The notes under the pieces were generated by a model. It was not told where the DNA came from. It worked only from the letters and a program-made list of their open reading frames with translations, and ran no database searches. Of a stretch of DNA of 46,278 nt, positions 17,273 to 27,071 are shown one piece after another (within the stretch, counting starts at the first letter, position 1; every line of letters starts with the position of its first letter). Source of the DNA: Magnetovibrio sp. (GTDB taxonomy: Bacteria > Pseudomonadota > Alphaproteobacteria > Rhodospirillales > Casp-alpha2). The stretch lies in assembly GCA_002722175.1 (NCBI GenBank), contig PBKU01000037.1:1-46278 (forward strand). Direction: 5' to 3'. Made by a program: the position numbers and the translations under genes.

Positions 17273-17725
17273 ATGAGTCACTTAAACCTCCATTCGGAAC
17301 CCCTAAAAAAGCAGTGGTGTGATTATTATGGTCATTTAAACGAGGCCTACTATTTAGTAGTTTTTTCCAACGCAACGTTTGCTTTTCAGAATCACTTTGG
17401 TTTAGGGGAAGAATACTTTAGGGCTGAAGGTCGCTCTTTGTATACGTTGGAATCGCACATTCGTTATTTAGAAGAAGTGCGTGGTGATGTGACTTTAGAA
17501 GTTGCAAGTTTTGTTTTTGGTGTTGATCAAAAGCGTATTCGCATTGGCCACGTTATGAAAGTTAGTGGTGCTGAAAAGGCGACCTTCGAGTGCATGTTGC
17601 TTCATTTTGATACAAATGAATCTAAAGTAGTTCCTATGTGCGATAGTAAGGTTAGCCAGATAAAAGAATGGGAACTGGAACAATTACCAGAATGGGCAGG
17701 TCAGAAACTTAGAGATATTCGTTAA
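17273..17725 (+). CDS. Thioesterase, betainyl-CoA thioesterase-like (hot-dog fold)
   Basis: Hot-dog thioesterase of 150 residues. The active-site region WCDYYGHLNEAYYLVVFSNA is the 4HBT pattern (D-x-x-x-H-x-N), and the following LYTLESHIRYLEEVRGDVTL resembles the thioesterase that acts on betainyl-CoA in aerobic carnitine breakdown, which in some bacteria is fused to carnitine 3-dehydrogenase. The start has a good ribosome site AAGGAAG about ten bases upstream. It is coupled with the CaiD-like gene. The other two carnitine-degradation genes (3-dehydrogenase and the acetoacetate-forming cleavage enzyme) are not in this window, so the assignment is an inference from sequence memory. Confidence 0.8.
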   Translation: MSHLNLHSEPLKKQWCDYYGHLNEAYYLVVFSNATFAFQNHFGLGEEYFRAEGRSLYTLESHIRYLEEVRGDVTLEVASFVFGVDQKRIRIGHVMKVSGAEKATFECMLLHFDTNESKVVPMCDSKVSQIKEWELEQLPEWAGQKLRDIR

Positions 17726-17874
17726 TTTGCTGTTTTGTGCACTCGGATCCGATGGGATTCTGTTTGTATTATTTTCGGTCGTTTCTTATTGAATTGGCAT
17801 ATATAAAACTTACGGATATTGGGTTATCACAGATCCTAGCAACCGTGCTTTTAGTGAATGAATACTTTATTTAC

Positions 17875-18447
17875 TCAGTAGAGACAATTCCGGATAAAAT
17901 ATTTCATTCTATTGCTGCTGTAATCTGAAAGTCCTGCAATTCGGCCAATTTCGTAGCCCTGTGAATCAATAAATATGGTCGTTGGTAGTCCTCTGATGTC
18001 TACTGAATTCATTATAGCACGATCTTTGTCCCAAAAGGATCGCAATCCTTTCAAGTTCTTTAAATGAAGAAATTCAGTAATAAGTTTGGAGATTTTCATC
18101 TGGGTCCCGTAATCTACTGAAAGCATTAATACTTCGATCTTGTCTTTAGATAGAGTTTTTTGGAGGCCGGCTAGACTTGGCATCTCTTTGATACAAGGAG
18201 CGCACCAGGTAGCCCAAAAATTTAATATTAGACCGCGTTTGTTGTAATCTTGGAGTTTTTTTTCTGTTCCCTGCAAGGTATATAAAGTGGTGCTTTTAAT
18301 TTGTTTTGCTGGCTTGGTATAACGAAATTTTTTTGGATGCCAGTCGTTGAGATTACAATGCTGTACTTCGGAATTAGCAGTGATATTGATGGTAGAAAAA
18401 ATCAACCAAGTTGATGCAATAAAAAGTATGACTTTGATCTTTCGCAT
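17875..18447 (-). CDS. TlpA-like periplasmic thiol:disulfide oxidoreductase
   Basis: Thioredoxin-fold protein with an N-terminal signal segment (MRKIKVILFIASTWLIFS), so it acts in the periplasm, probably reducing or resolving disulfides in envelope proteins or in cytochrome maturation. The redox site is NFWATWCAPCIKEMPSL (cysteines at about 82 and 85), and the cis-proline loop is RGLPTTIFID. Length from the ATG at 18447 is 190 residues. It is divergent from argH with about 60 bases between starts, an arrangement that is common in alphaproteobacteria. The AT-rich gap 17726-17874 has no gene I can support. Confidence 0.9.
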   Translation of the reverse strand: MRKIKVILFIASTWLIFSTINITANSEVQHCNLNDWHPKKFRYTKPAKQIKSTTLYTLQGTEKKLQDYNKRGLILNFWATWCAPCIKEMPSLAGLQKTLSKDKIEVLMLSVDYGTQMKISKLITEFLHLKNLKGLRSFWDKDRAIMNSVDIRGLPTTIFIDSQGYEIGRIAGLSDYSSNRMKYFIRNCLY

Positions 18448-18508
18448 AAATTGAATATACAAGGGAAATCCTCATTCGGCAAAACTATCGTGTTATAAGG
18501 CTGCATGC

Positions 18509-19924
18509 ATGAAAAACAAAAGGAAAGTTGGAAACACTAACATCATATGGGGATCCCGGTTCTATTCTGGTTCTTCTCATGTGATGGAACAGATTAATTC
18601 ATCCATTGGAGTTGATATGCGCCTTTATGCACAAGATATATTGGGCTCAAAGGCCCATACTAATATGTTAGCAGCGTGTAATATTATCTCGGAAGAGGAT
18701 GCTATCGCGATTTGTAAAGGTTTAGATTTAATTGAAAACGAAATTGAGGAAGGCCAGTTTAACTTTAAGTCAGAGCTAGAAGACATACATATGAATATCG
18801 AGTCTCGCTTATTAGAATTGATTGGTGAACCTGCCCAAAAATTGCATACGGCCAGGTCTCGAAATGACCAGGTCGCTACTGACTTTAAATTATGGGTGCG
18901 GGACGCAATCGACCGTTTAAACCAGGGTATTTTTGATTTGCAAGAGATACTTATTAATCAAGCTGAGGAGCACGTTTCTACTGTTATGCCAGGATTTACG
19001 CACTTACAAATAGCTCAACCAATTGTTCTCGGTCAGCATTTCCTGGCTTACGTAGAAATGTTCGGAAGAGACCGAGGGCGAGCAACTGATGCTAGAAAGA
19101 GACTTAATGAATGTCCCTTGGGTGCAGCAGCATTAGCTGGAACTTCTTTTTGTATTGATAGGAAGATGGTTTCACGAAATCTTGGTTTTGACAGACCAGC
19201 CGCTAATTCCTTAGATGCAGTATCTGATCGTGATTTTGCACTTGAATATTTAGCTGTGGGGTCGATTCTAGCAATGCATTTAACACGCTTGGCAGAAGAG
19301 ATTATTATTTGGAGTTCAAGTCAGTTCAACTATATTAGAATTTCAGAGAGCTTTTCTACTGGCAGTTCAATAATGCCTCAAAAGCGGAATCCAGATGCTG
19401 CCGAATTAGTTCGCGGTAAGGCTGGTCGAGTGTTTGGAGCATTAAACACTCTTCTTGTTTCAATGAAAGGACTCCCCTTAGCGTACTGTAAAGATATGCA
19501 GGAAGATAAAGAACCCGTTTTTGATGCAGCGGATACTCTTGAACTATGTTTGTTGGTTATGGGAGAAATGTTAAAAGGTGCTACATTTAATAAAGACCGA
19601 ATGAAAGCTGATGCTAGGCTAGGTTTTTCAGTAGCAACAGACTTTGCTGATTGGCTGGTGACGGAGCTCGATATTCCATTTCGCCGGGCGCACCATATTA
19701 CCGGGGAGGCAGTAAAGTTGGCAGAAAAAAAAGGCTGCGGTCTTGACAATTTGTCACTAAGCGAGCTTCAGTCAATTGAGCCAGGGATTGATAAAAGAAT
19801 ATATACAGTTTTATCTGCTGAAAAATCGATTGAAAATAGAATAAGTTATGGTGGTACTGCGTCTAAAGAAGTAAAAAAGAGGCTAGGCGAAGCACGTAAA
19901 CGGTATTTACTGAGCGTGGATTAG
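18509..19924 (+). CDS. argH: Argininosuccinate lyase
   Basis: Final enzyme of arginine synthesis: it splits argininosuccinate into arginine and fumarate. The superfamily signature [20 protein letters not shown] is at about residues 284-303 and includes the catalytic serine loop. Other family parts are [29 protein letters not shown] and [12 protein letters not shown], which are intact. Length 471 is normal. It heads a plus-strand run argH / lptM-like / lysA / TIGR02302 with small gaps or overlaps, so arginine and lysine synthesis are probably co-transcribed with envelope genes. Confidence 0.96.
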   Translation: MKNKRKVGNTNIIWGSRFYSGSSHVMEQINSSIGVDMRLYAQDILGSKAHTNMLAACNIISEEDAIAICKGLDLIENEIEEGQFNFKSELEDIHMNIESRLLELIGEPAQKLHTARSRNDQVATDFKLWVRDAIDRLNQGIFDLQEILINQAEEHVSTVMPGFTHLQIAQPIVLGQHFLAYVEMFGRDRGRATDARKRLNECPLGAAALAGTSFCIDRKMVSRNLGFDRPAANSLDAVSDRDFALEYLAVGSILAMHLTRLAEEIIIWSSSQFNYIRISESFSTGSSIMPQKRNPDAAELVRGKAGRVFGALNTLLVSMKGLPLAYCKDMQEDKEPVFDAADTLELCLLVMGEMLKGATFNKDRMKADARLGFSVATDFADWLVTELDIPFRRAHHITGEAVKLAEKKGCGLDNLSLSELQSIEPGIDKRIYTVLSAEKSIENRISYGGTASKEVKKRLGEARKRYLLSVD

Positions 19925-19931
19925 ACGATTT

Positions 19932-20216
19932 ATGAAAAATAGAGGATTTTTTACCGGAAGATTGGTAGTAGTGCTGTTTGCTGCAATTTTTGTTGCAGGG
20001 TGCGGGGTGAAATCTGCGCCAATACAACCATCTAGTTCTACAAATAAGAAAAACGTTTCGAAAAGTATTCCAGGAAAAACAGTTAATCCTAGGGCCTCTA
20101 AAGTATTTAGTAGAAAAAAATTAACTGGAGCAGGAAAATATGACTATAGAACCTACCAACCCCCACAACCGGCTACAGAAATTATAATCAAACATTCCCC
20201 GAATGCAGAAAATTAA
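19932..20216 (+). CDS. Small LptM-like lipoprotein
   Basis: A 94-residue lipoprotein with signal peptide and lipobox VAGCGVKSAP (Cys24). The GCGVK-P pattern right after the lipidated cysteine is that of LptM (YifL), which helps assemble the LPS translocon LptDE. The rest is a low-complexity, basic and serine/proline-rich tail. It lies between argH and lysA with seven bases before it, the standard alphaproteobacterial place for this gene; in E. coli yifL also sits beside a lysine-pathway gene, dapF. The function is inferred from this motif and context. Confidence 0.85.
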   Translation: MKNRGFFTGRLVVVLFAAIFVAGCGVKSAPIQPSSSTNKKNVSKSIPGKTVNPRASKVFSRKKLTGAGKYDYRTYQPPQPATEIIIKHSPNAEN

Positions 20217-20217
20217 A

Positions 20218-21513
20218 ATGGAAAACTTCCAATATAATAAAGGGAAGCTTTTTATAGAAGGAGTTTCATTGATTGATATTATAGAAGCAGTTGGGACGCC
20301 ATTCTATTGTTATTCAGCAGCTGCAATTAAACAAAATTATAAAACTTTTAAGCGTGCATTAAAGAACCTTGACGCAGAAATTTTTTTTTCGCTTAAAGCA
20401 AACAGTAATGTTGGTGTCTTGGCTACGTTAGCGCGTTTGGGGGCGGGGGCTGATATTGTTTCAGCTGGTGAGCTAACGCGTGCACTGATTGCCGGGTTCC
20501 CTCCTAACAAGATTGTCTTTTCAGGTGTTGGTAAGTCCAGAGACGAATTGTCGCAGGCGTTATCAGTAGGAATAAAACAATTTAATGTCGAGTCTGAGTC
20601 GGAAATGGATCTGCTTTCTGAAATAGCAAAAAGAAGACAAATCCGCGCTCCTGTTTCTATTCGGGTAAATCCGAATGTTGATGCAAGAACGCATTCAAAG
20701 ATTACGACCGGTACTAATGAAAACAAATTTGGCGTAACCATGGATGATGCAAAACGTTTATATGCTAAGGGATCTAAAATGAACGGTGTTGATACCGTAG
20801 GAGTAGCTGTTCATATAGGCTCACAGTTAACCCAGCTCGCTCCTTATCGGAGGGCCTACAAAAAGATAAGCGAGTTGGTAACGTTTCTAAAAAACGAAGG
20901 ATATAAGGTTGAGGGAATTGATCTGGGTGGAGGCCTTGGGATTTCTTACCTGGATGAAATTCCACCAACCCCTTGTGAATATGGATTAATGGTAGAAGAT
21001 GTGGTGGGTGATTTAGGATGTTCTATCGGATTTGAGCCTGGAAGAGTGATTGTTGGCAACGCCGGATTATTAGTGTCGCAAGTTATTTATGTAAAAGAAG
21101 GGAATTATCGTCCATTCTTAATTGTTGATGCAGCTATGAATGACCTTTTAAGACCGGCATTATATGATGCCTATCACGAAATCTTGCCAATCAAAGAGGC
21201 AGGGTTGAATATATCATCCGTTAGATATGATGTAGTAGGGCCAATTTGTGAAACCAGTGATACTTTTGGAATTGATCGCACTTTGCCTAAGATGGAGGAG
21301 GGTGATTTTATCGCGTTTTCAAATGCGGGAGCGTATGGGGCTGTGATGGCATCAACTTATAATAGTCGACCTCTGATACCTGAAGTGATTGTAGATGGTG
21401 CACGCTTTGCTATTGTTGCTCAAAAGGTATGCATTGAAGAATTTATAAAACGGGAAAAATTACCTCCTTGGTTAGAAATGCAAGATGAAGATATGGAAGC
21501 CAACCCCGGGTGA
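20218..21513 (+). CDS. lysA: Diaminopimelate decarboxylase
   Basis: PLP enzyme, alanine-racemase-like fold, that makes L-lysine from meso-diaminopimelate. The PLP lysine is in FFSLKANSNVGVL (about residue 60). Other signatures are SAGEL, VHIGSQL, DLGGGLGISY, the GR-I substrate region EPGRVIVGNAG, and GPICETSDTFG near the C-terminus. The ATG at 20218 gives MENFQYNKGKLF, matching family N-termini. An in-frame ATG at 20203 overlaps the preceding gene and is less likely. Length 431 is normal. The 3' end overlaps the next gene by 29 bases. Confidence 0.95.
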   Translation: MENFQYNKGKLFIEGVSLIDIIEAVGTPFYCYSAAAIKQNYKTFKRALKNLDAEIFFSLKANSNVGVLATLARLGAGADIVSAGELTRALIAGFPPNKIVFSGVGKSRDELSQALSVGIKQFNVESESEMDLLSEIAKRRQIRAPVSIRVNPNVDARTHSKITTGTNENKFGVTMDDAKRLYAKGSKMNGVDTVGVAVHIGSQLTQLAPYRRAYKKISELVTFLKNEGYKVEGIDLGGGLGISYLDEIPPTPCEYGLMVEDVVGDLGCSIGFEPGRVIVGNAGLLVSQVIYVKEGNYRPFLIVDAAMNDLLRPALYDAYHEILPIKEAGLNISSVRYDVVGPICETSDTFGIDRTLPKMEEGDFIAFSNAGAYGAVMASTYNSRPLIPEVIVDGARFAIVAQKVCIEEFIKREKLPPWLEMQDEDMEANPG

Positions 21514-24043
21514 GGCATGGACATACAAAGGTTTAACTGGATACCGTTTTCGGCTTCTGGGCCAGTTAGCATATGCTACGCTTTTATGGGAAATTACGTG
21601 GCCACAATTGTGGCCGGCCTGCTCTTTTCTTGGCCTGTTTTTCTGTATAGCTCTTCTTGACGGTTTTAAGAACTTATTATTTTGGCAGCATGTTTTAATT
21701 TTAGCGTTTTTTACGTTAGTATTTTGTATTTTGCTAATTAGAGGCCTGCTCAAGGTTCCAAAAATCACTTCGGAAAAACTTTGGCGCCACGTAGAAATTG
21801 TTAATGGCATTTCTGATCGAGCCTTAACCGAAGTTTCAGACAAATTAGGACTGAATACTGACGAGAAGTTTGCACAGGATTTGTGGTATGCACATAAGAA
21901 TTTTTTGTCAAATTCAATCCGACATATAAGAGTCCCTCTACCTAATTCAAGTATGGCCGAAAAAGATCCGAGGGGATTTAGGTTTTTTATACCAATCCTG
22001 TTAGTTGTCTCTATATTTGCCTCGTATGGAGAAATATTTAAGCGAGTTAGCTTAGCATTTTCTCCATCGATTCCTGTTTCTTTTGAAAGTTTGAAAATTA
22101 ATTTTTGGGTGGTACCCCCGTTATATACAGAAGTTACGCCCGAATTTTTTGAAAAACGAATTAAAGAGTTAGAGTTAAGGAACCAAGAAAAAGCAAAAAC
22201 CATATCAATCTTTGGTGTTGAGAGGCCCATAAATATTCCAGTGGACAGCAAAATCATTATTCAACTGGGGGGAAGCAGGGTTTCACCTCTGATAAGTATA
22301 GGTTCTCGGAAACTAACAGGTGAAATTTTAACATATGAATCCAAAAAAATGTTTCAAGCTGAAACAAAGATAGTGATGGAGGATATAGAAACTAGGGAGG
22401 TACGTATCCAGTTGAACCAGCATATAGAGGTGTTGGTTCCCATAATAGTACAAGAAGACAAAGCTCCAACTGTTGGGTTTTTGCGTTCCCCAAGCCGTAC
22501 AGCAAATGCCCGGCTCGGGGTACAGTTTGAGGCAAATGATGATTATGGTATCTCAAAAGCCGAATTTATTGGAGTACGCCCAAAAAATGCAATTTCATCA
22601 AATCGTGACCTTTTGGAAATTAGGGAGACACTTCCTGTCCCTTCAGGTGATCATTCTTTTCAAGCTTTTTTCAATAAGGATTTTTCCGGGCACCCCTGGG
22701 CGGGGTTACCTGTATTAGTCCGGCTAGAGGCTAGCGATCAGAGAGCTCAGACTGGTTCTACTGAGCAGATTTTAACAGTATTACCTGAGCGGCTCTTCAA
22801 TCATCCTGTTGCTCAGAAGTTAGCTGAAATTAAGAAAAAAATTTCCATATTAGACGATCAAACTAGAAAAGAAATTATCGGGAGTCTTGAGAACCTTCTA
22901 GATAAGCCTATGCATTTTAATCAAGATTTTTCTATTTATCTCGGGATAAAAATAGTAGCTACTCGCTTAAAGGGTAATATTTCCAAAATGCTTATTTCAG
23001 ATATACAAAAGTTGCTTTGGGATATGGCTTTGCATATAGAAGATGGTGAGTACGCTATCGCTGCGAATGATATGGTTAGTAGTCACGGCACTGTTATGAA
23101 AGCACTAAATGGGGATATAACTGGAAAAGAATTAAAAAGATTAATGGACAATATGAAACTGGCGATAAAAAAGTTTATTGACCAATTGGCAAAACGGATT
23201 GAAGAGGAATCGTTGGTTAACTCGGACATTACCAGAAAATTTGAAGTGATTTCTAGAGATATTATTTCAGAAAAAATTGATAGAATTCGGGATTTGGCAA
23301 ATACAGGTTCTAGATTAGCTGCACAAGAGTTGATGGCAAACCTAATGAAAACACTGCGCGAGCTACAAGCTAGGATTGAAAATAATGCTGGCAGCAAGTT
23401 AGGTGGAAAAGCCCGAGGTGCAGTTAAGGGGTTAAAAGGCTTAATTCACGAGCAGCAGGATTTAATGGACTTCACATATAAGAAAAATATCCAGACTGAT
23501 AGTCGGTCTAAACAGCTTGGGACTATAGAGAAAAATGCAGGTCACCTGAGCTCTAATAAGAGCTTGATGAAAGAGCAACAAAGGCTTCGCAGCAAACTTC
23601 GAAAACTAACGTCGGAGATTCAAAAATCTTTAGGAAATGTGCCAGGTGCTGTTGGTTCTGCCGCTAAAGCGATGGATAGTGCATCGGAGGTGCTGCTGGG
23701 TGGAAAGCTAGGTGCTGCTGTTAGCTACCAGGGAAAAGCTGTAGAGGAACTTCGTAAGAGTGTAGAACGTGTCATTGAGGGGTTTAGGCGCAAATCAGCT
23801 AATGGTGGGGGGCAGATGATACGCGGATTAGGCATTGGGGGACGGGGAATGGAAGATTTCTTTGACTCACAAGAAAACAGATTCCCACAAGCAGGTGGCA
23901 CTCGAAGCAAGGTCAAAATTCCAAACCAACAGCAGGTAAAGAAAGCAAAAAAACTATTGGATGAACTTCGTCGACGTTCGAGTCAACAATACCGGCCTAT
24001 AGTTGAGAGGGAATATATTAAACGGCTGTTAAAACAGTATTAG
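21485..24043 (+). CDS. TIGR02302 family protein (large membrane-anchored protein)
   Basis: An 852-residue protein that fits the alphaproteobacterial TIGR02302 family (also described as DUF4175), which almost always follows lysA. It has two hydrophobic segments near the N-terminus (about 30-50 and 60-82), a third at about 165-180, then a long soluble part rich in charged helices (about 440-780) that may be coiled coil. The C-terminal region has a glycine-rich piece (GGGQMIRGLGIGGRGMEDF). No enzymatic motif is visible. Its role is unknown; the structure suggests an envelope-spanning or scaffold function. The start overlaps lysA, implying translational coupling. Confidence 0.88.
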   Translation: MKIWKPTPGEAWTYKGLTGYRFRLLGQLAYATLLWEITWPQLWPACSFLGLFFCIALLDGFKNLLFWQHVLILAFFTLVFCILLIRGLLKVPKITSEKLWRHVEIVNGISDRALTEVSDKLGLNTDEKFAQDLWYAHKNFLSNSIRHIRVPLPNSSMAEKDPRGFRFFIPILLVVSIFASYGEIFKRVSLAFSPSIPVSFESLKINFWVVPPLYTEVTPEFFEKRIKELELRNQEKAKTISIFGVERPINIPVDSKIIIQLGGSRVSPLISIGSRKLTGEILTYESKKMFQAETKIVMEDIETREVRIQLNQHIEVLVPIIVQEDKAPTVGFLRSPSRTANARLGVQFEANDDYGISKAEFIGVRPKNAISSNRDLLEIRETLPVPSGDHSFQAFFNKDFSGHPWAGLPVLVRLEASDQRAQTGSTEQILTVLPERLFNHPVAQKLAEIKKKISILDDQTRKEIIGSLENLLDKPMHFNQDFSIYLGIKIVATRLKGNISKMLISDIQKLLWDMALHIEDGEYAIAANDMVSSHGTVMKALNGDITGKELKRLMDNMKLAIKKFIDQLAKRIEEESLVNSDITRKFEVISRDIISEKIDRIRDLANTGSRLAAQELMANLMKTLRELQARIENNAGSKLGGKARGAVKGLKGLIHEQQDLMDFTYKKNIQTDSRSKQLGTIEKNAGHLSSNKSLMKEQQRLRSKLRKLTSEIQKSLGNVPGAVGSAAKAMDSASEVLLGGKLGAAVSYQGKAVEELRKSVERVIEGFRRKSANGGGQMIRGLGIGGRGMEDFFDSQENRFPQAGGTRSKVKIPNQQQVKKAKKLLDELRRRSSQQYRPIVEREYIKRLLKQY

Positions 24044-24104
24044 TTGTACTTAAAAGAGATACGGGCCTTAGGTTTAAAGTCCATTATGAATTAAAAAATC
24101 AAAT

Positions 24105-25232
24105 TTATTTATTTTCTTCAAGTTGAGAAACAAAACCCGCCTCTATCTTACGGGCTAATGGTGATGGCTTTTCTATTTCTACCTTAAAACGCAGCTTCTC
24201 CCCAGGTTTTAATTGATTCTTTTTTGGGGCAACGGAAGTCGACTGTACCTCGTTATCCTTTTTGTCTTTTAAAGAAACTTTGATCATTGGGACGGTAACA
24301 ATCCGCCCAGAGCCTTCAACCACCTTGCCGCCTGCACGTATATCCTCCTTATTAGTCACGTTAGTTATTACACCAGTGATTACTAAAATCTCAACTGCGC
24401 CATCACCCTCGCCTTGGGACTGGCGTCGTGCCTTTTCATTGCTAATTATCAATCCTTCACCGGGCCGTGCAGGGCCTAGCCCAATCATTGAATATATATC
24501 TTTTGTTGCCGGCACGGCCTCTATTACCAAATCTTTGAATAGCACTCCCCCACCAGCGGTTAGGCCTAGTAGTATAAAGACTATAATACCAATGATTAGA
24601 CCGATTCGGCTTTTCTTAGGCTGATCGGTTCCCGCATCATCAGGAGTTTGTCCGGCTCCTGTAAAAACCTCTGGGATCGGATCCAAGTCATCAGGGATAT
24701 TATTGGGGTTTATTTCATCATCCAAATCAGCGGAGGTTCGAATGCTCTTCGGGGAACCTTGGCCTCCCCCTGGTAAAGTTGTCATTGCAGCAAGATCGTC
24801 GTCTGTTCCAAACATTCGGTCAAGCTCTTCCTGAGAAGGAGCAGGTTCATTTACTTTTGTAGCTGTTTCCGCTTCTTTGGGGAGGTCGGATTTCTGCGGA
24901 GCATCATTTTGCTGCTGATCCGGAATTAGGTCAGAGGGTATATTCTGCTGACCACCTTGATTTGCCATTGGCATCTGGGGGTACGCCGGTGGAGGATATC
25001 CAGGTGGTGGATACGGCATAGGACTAGCGCCGTACGGGCTGACTGGAGGGTACATAGGTGGATAATAACTAGGCGATACTGGTTGTTGTGATGCGGTGAC
25101 AGGGGGGTGATCTGCAACCGGTTGTTGATGCCACGTGTGGTTGCATTTTGAGCAACGCACTTTCTTGCCACTACCTATCGCTGACACCGGTGTGTCGTAA
25201 GCGGTTTTACAATTTGGACATCCAAAGATCAT
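24105..25232 (-). CDS. MJ0042-type zinc-ribbon protein with DUF3426-like C-terminus
   Basis: A 375-residue protein with three zones. Residues 1-35 are an MJ0042 zinc ribbon with cysteine pairs CPNC and CSKC. Residues about 40-95 are a proline/tyrosine-rich low-complexity linker. After an acidic region comes a membrane helix (about 208-230, GLIIGIIVFILLGLTAGG), then a C-terminal domain of about 140 residues resembling DUF3426. The zinc ribbon is therefore cytoplasmic and the C-domain periplasmic. Function is unknown. It is divergent from ftsE, a conserved alphaproteobacterial arrangement that suggests an envelope or division role. Confidence 0.88.
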   Translation of the reverse strand: MIFGCPNCKTAYDTPVSAIGSGKKVRCSKCNHTWHQQPVADHPPVTASQQPVSPSYYPPMYPPVSPYGASPMPYPPPGYPPPAYPQMPMANQGGQQNIPSDLIPDQQQNDAPQKSDLPKEAETATKVNEPAPSQEELDRMFGTDDDLAAMTTLPGGGQGSPKSIRTSADLDDEINPNNIPDDLDPIPEVFTGAGQTPDDAGTDQPKKSRIGLIIGIIVFILLGLTAGGGVLFKDLVIEAVPATKDIYSMIGLGPARPGEGLIISNEKARRQSQGEGDGAVEILVITGVITNVTNKEDIRAGGKVVEGSGRIVTVPMIKVSLKDKKDNEVQSTSVAPKKNQLKPGEKLRFKVEIEKPSPLARKIEAGFVSQLEENK

Positions 25233-25409
25233 TAGCGTACCATTGATTTATAAATACGTTTATAGGCTTTCATGAAATCGAGAGCAACCCAGTCAGAAGT
25301 TTGAAAGCAGATTTAAGATTTTTTTAATCAATAATCAACGTTAAAACGAATTATATTTTGTTGTACTTACTTAGTTAATCAACCAAACTGGTATTGGGAG
25401 TTTTACTAG

Positions 25410-26120
25410 ATGCTAGGTAATAATCCAATAGTCCAATTTGAAAATGTTGGCCTGCGTTACGGTGTTGGTCCAGAAGTGCTAAAAGATGTCAGTTTTGCGT
25501 TGGATGCTGGTTCATTTCATTTTCTTGTTGGTGATAGTGGGGCCGGAAAATCGTCGTTGTTAAAGTTAATTTATCTAGCACTGCGCCCTTCTCGAGGTCT
25601 AATTTCATTGTTTGGGAATGATATTGTAACTACTCCAAGGAGCATGCTTCCCTCAATTAGAAGAAAAATAGGCGTTGTTTTTCAAGAGTTTAGACTTCTT
25701 GAACACCTTAGTGCGTTTGACAATGTTGCACTTCCATTGAGAGTTTCAGAGGCTGAAGAAAATTTAGTACAGAAGCATGTTTTAGAGCTTTTAGAATGGG
25801 TTGGGTTGGAAAATCATATTAGAGCTCGCCCACCAACACTATCAGGGGGGCAGCAACAAAGGTTAGCTATTGCAAGGGCAATAATTGCAAGGCCACGTGT
25901 TTTACTGGCCGATGAACCTACAGGAAACGTTGATGACCATATGGCTTTCCGCCTAATGCATTTGTTTGAAGAATTAAACCGACTAGGTACAACAATTATT
26001 ATAGCTACCCATAATATGAGCTTAGTGAAAAAATTAGGAAATACTTTTTTGCGTTTAGAAAACGGGAATTTAAAGATAATTGCTTCTGGCAATAAAGAAA
26101 ACAGCGAATCGTCAGGATAA
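25410..26120 (+). CDS. ftsE: Cell division ATP-binding protein FtsE
   Basis: ATPase that pairs with FtsX at the divisome and controls septal peptidoglycan hydrolases. Walker A is GDSGAGKSSLLK, signature LSGGQQQRLAIARA, Walker B VLLADEPTGNVDD, and the H-loop is IIATHN. GVVFQEFRLLEHLSAFDNVALPL is diagnostic of FtsE against other ABC ATPases. The ATG at 25410 has GGGAG about 13 bases upstream. It starts a plus-strand run ftsE, ftsX, ydcF, plsC. The gap 25233-25409 to the divergent MJ0042 gene must contain both promoters; no clear sites stand out. Confidence 0.95.
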   Translation: MLGNNPIVQFENVGLRYGVGPEVLKDVSFALDAGSFHFLVGDSGAGKSSLLKLIYLALRPSRGLISLFGNDIVTTPRSMLPSIRRKIGVVFQEFRLLEHLSAFDNVALPLRVSEAEENLVQKHVLELLEWVGLENHIRARPPTLSGGQQQRLAIARAIIARPRVLLADEPTGNVDDHMAFRLMHLFEELNRLGTTIIIATHNMSLVKKLGNTFLRLENGNLKIIASGNKENSESSG

Positions 26121-26186
26121 TAACTAGTTGGAAATCATGCTAATACTAATTACTGTCAATTTATTGAAACAAAATAATTAGAAAAA

Positions 26187-27071
26187 ATGTTTAAGTATCA
26201 GCGTACGGATCTACCGCTTGAGAAAGACACAAATGGTCGATTCCTTCCGTGGTTGATTGCTTTTATGGTTTTTTTAACGGTCATTTCCTTTGGTGTATTG
26301 TTAGCTTTAAATTCTGTGGTGTCGCGCTGGGATAGCAGTATTGGTAATAGCATTTCTATTCAATTATATAGTCAGCAAAATCCAACGGCAGACAACACTG
26401 TGCTGCAAAAAGTCTTAAGTCTGCTGGCAGAAAATAAGGATATACGAAAGTATGAGGTTATTTCAGACCAACAGATTATGAATTTAGTTAAACCATGGTT
26501 AGGAGAAGCTTACGAAACATTGGATTTCCCCATGCCACGTCTTATTAGTGTAGAGTTAGTTGAAGGTACAAAGATAGATGCAACATTGCTTGAAAAGCAG
26601 ATTAGTGATCAGGGAATAGATGTTTCAGTAGATGACCATTATGTATGGCTTGCTCGATTTATTGATTTTGTTAAAACAATCCAATGGGTTGTGCTAATGA
26701 TCTTAGGGTTTGTTCTTTTTGCACTTGTTGGCACGGTAGTCTTTGTTACTCGGACCGGCCTTGAAGTCCATCGTGAAGTTATTGAGGTATTGCATTTTAT
26801 TGGCGCACAAGACCAATATATCGCTCGGCAATTTGCTGGACGAGCAATGGTGATGAGTTTTCGTGGTGCCATTTTAGGCAGCACTTTAGGGACGTTAGCA
26901 TTGTTCGTTATTATTTTTTTTCTAGAAAAAATAGGAAACAATTTTGTAATAGAGCTGTACCCCCAATTCTTTTATACTGGACTTTTGATTGGGCTACCCA
27001 TTTTTGTTGGCTTAACTGCGCGTTCAGCAGCACAGACGACAGTGCTTTGGCTGCTTTCGAGGATACCGTGA
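26187..27071 (+). CDS. ftsX: Cell division protein FtsX
   Basis: Membrane partner of FtsE, 294 residues. One membrane helix lies near the N-terminus (about 24-46), followed by a periplasmic domain of about 110 residues and three further helices, the standard FtsX layout. The part starting VLHFIGAQDQYIARQFAGRA is the usual coupling region (FHFVGA-D-FIA in relatives). The gap to ftsE is 66 bases with no sign of a terminator. Its TGA overlaps the GTG start of the next gene (GTGA at 27068-27071). Confidence 0.94.
   Translation: MFKYQRTDLPLEKDTNGRFLPWLIAFMVFLTVISFGVLLALNSVVSRWDSSIGNSISIQLYSQQNPTADNTVLQKVLSLLAENKDIRKYEVISDQQIMNLVKPWLGEAYETLDFPMPRLISVELVEGTKIDATLLEKQISDQGIDVSVDDHYVWLARFIDFVKTIQWVVLMILGFVLFALVGTVVFVTRTGLEVHREVIEVLHFIGAQDQYIARQFAGRAMVMSFRGAILGSTLGTLALFVIIFFLEKIGNNFVIELYPQFFYTGLLIGLPIFVGLTARSAAQTTVLWLLSRIP

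Noticed and set aside
17737-17928. Small plus-strand reading frame of 63 codons
   Set aside because: It overlaps the tlpA-like gene end on the other strand, has no ribosome site and no family-like features.
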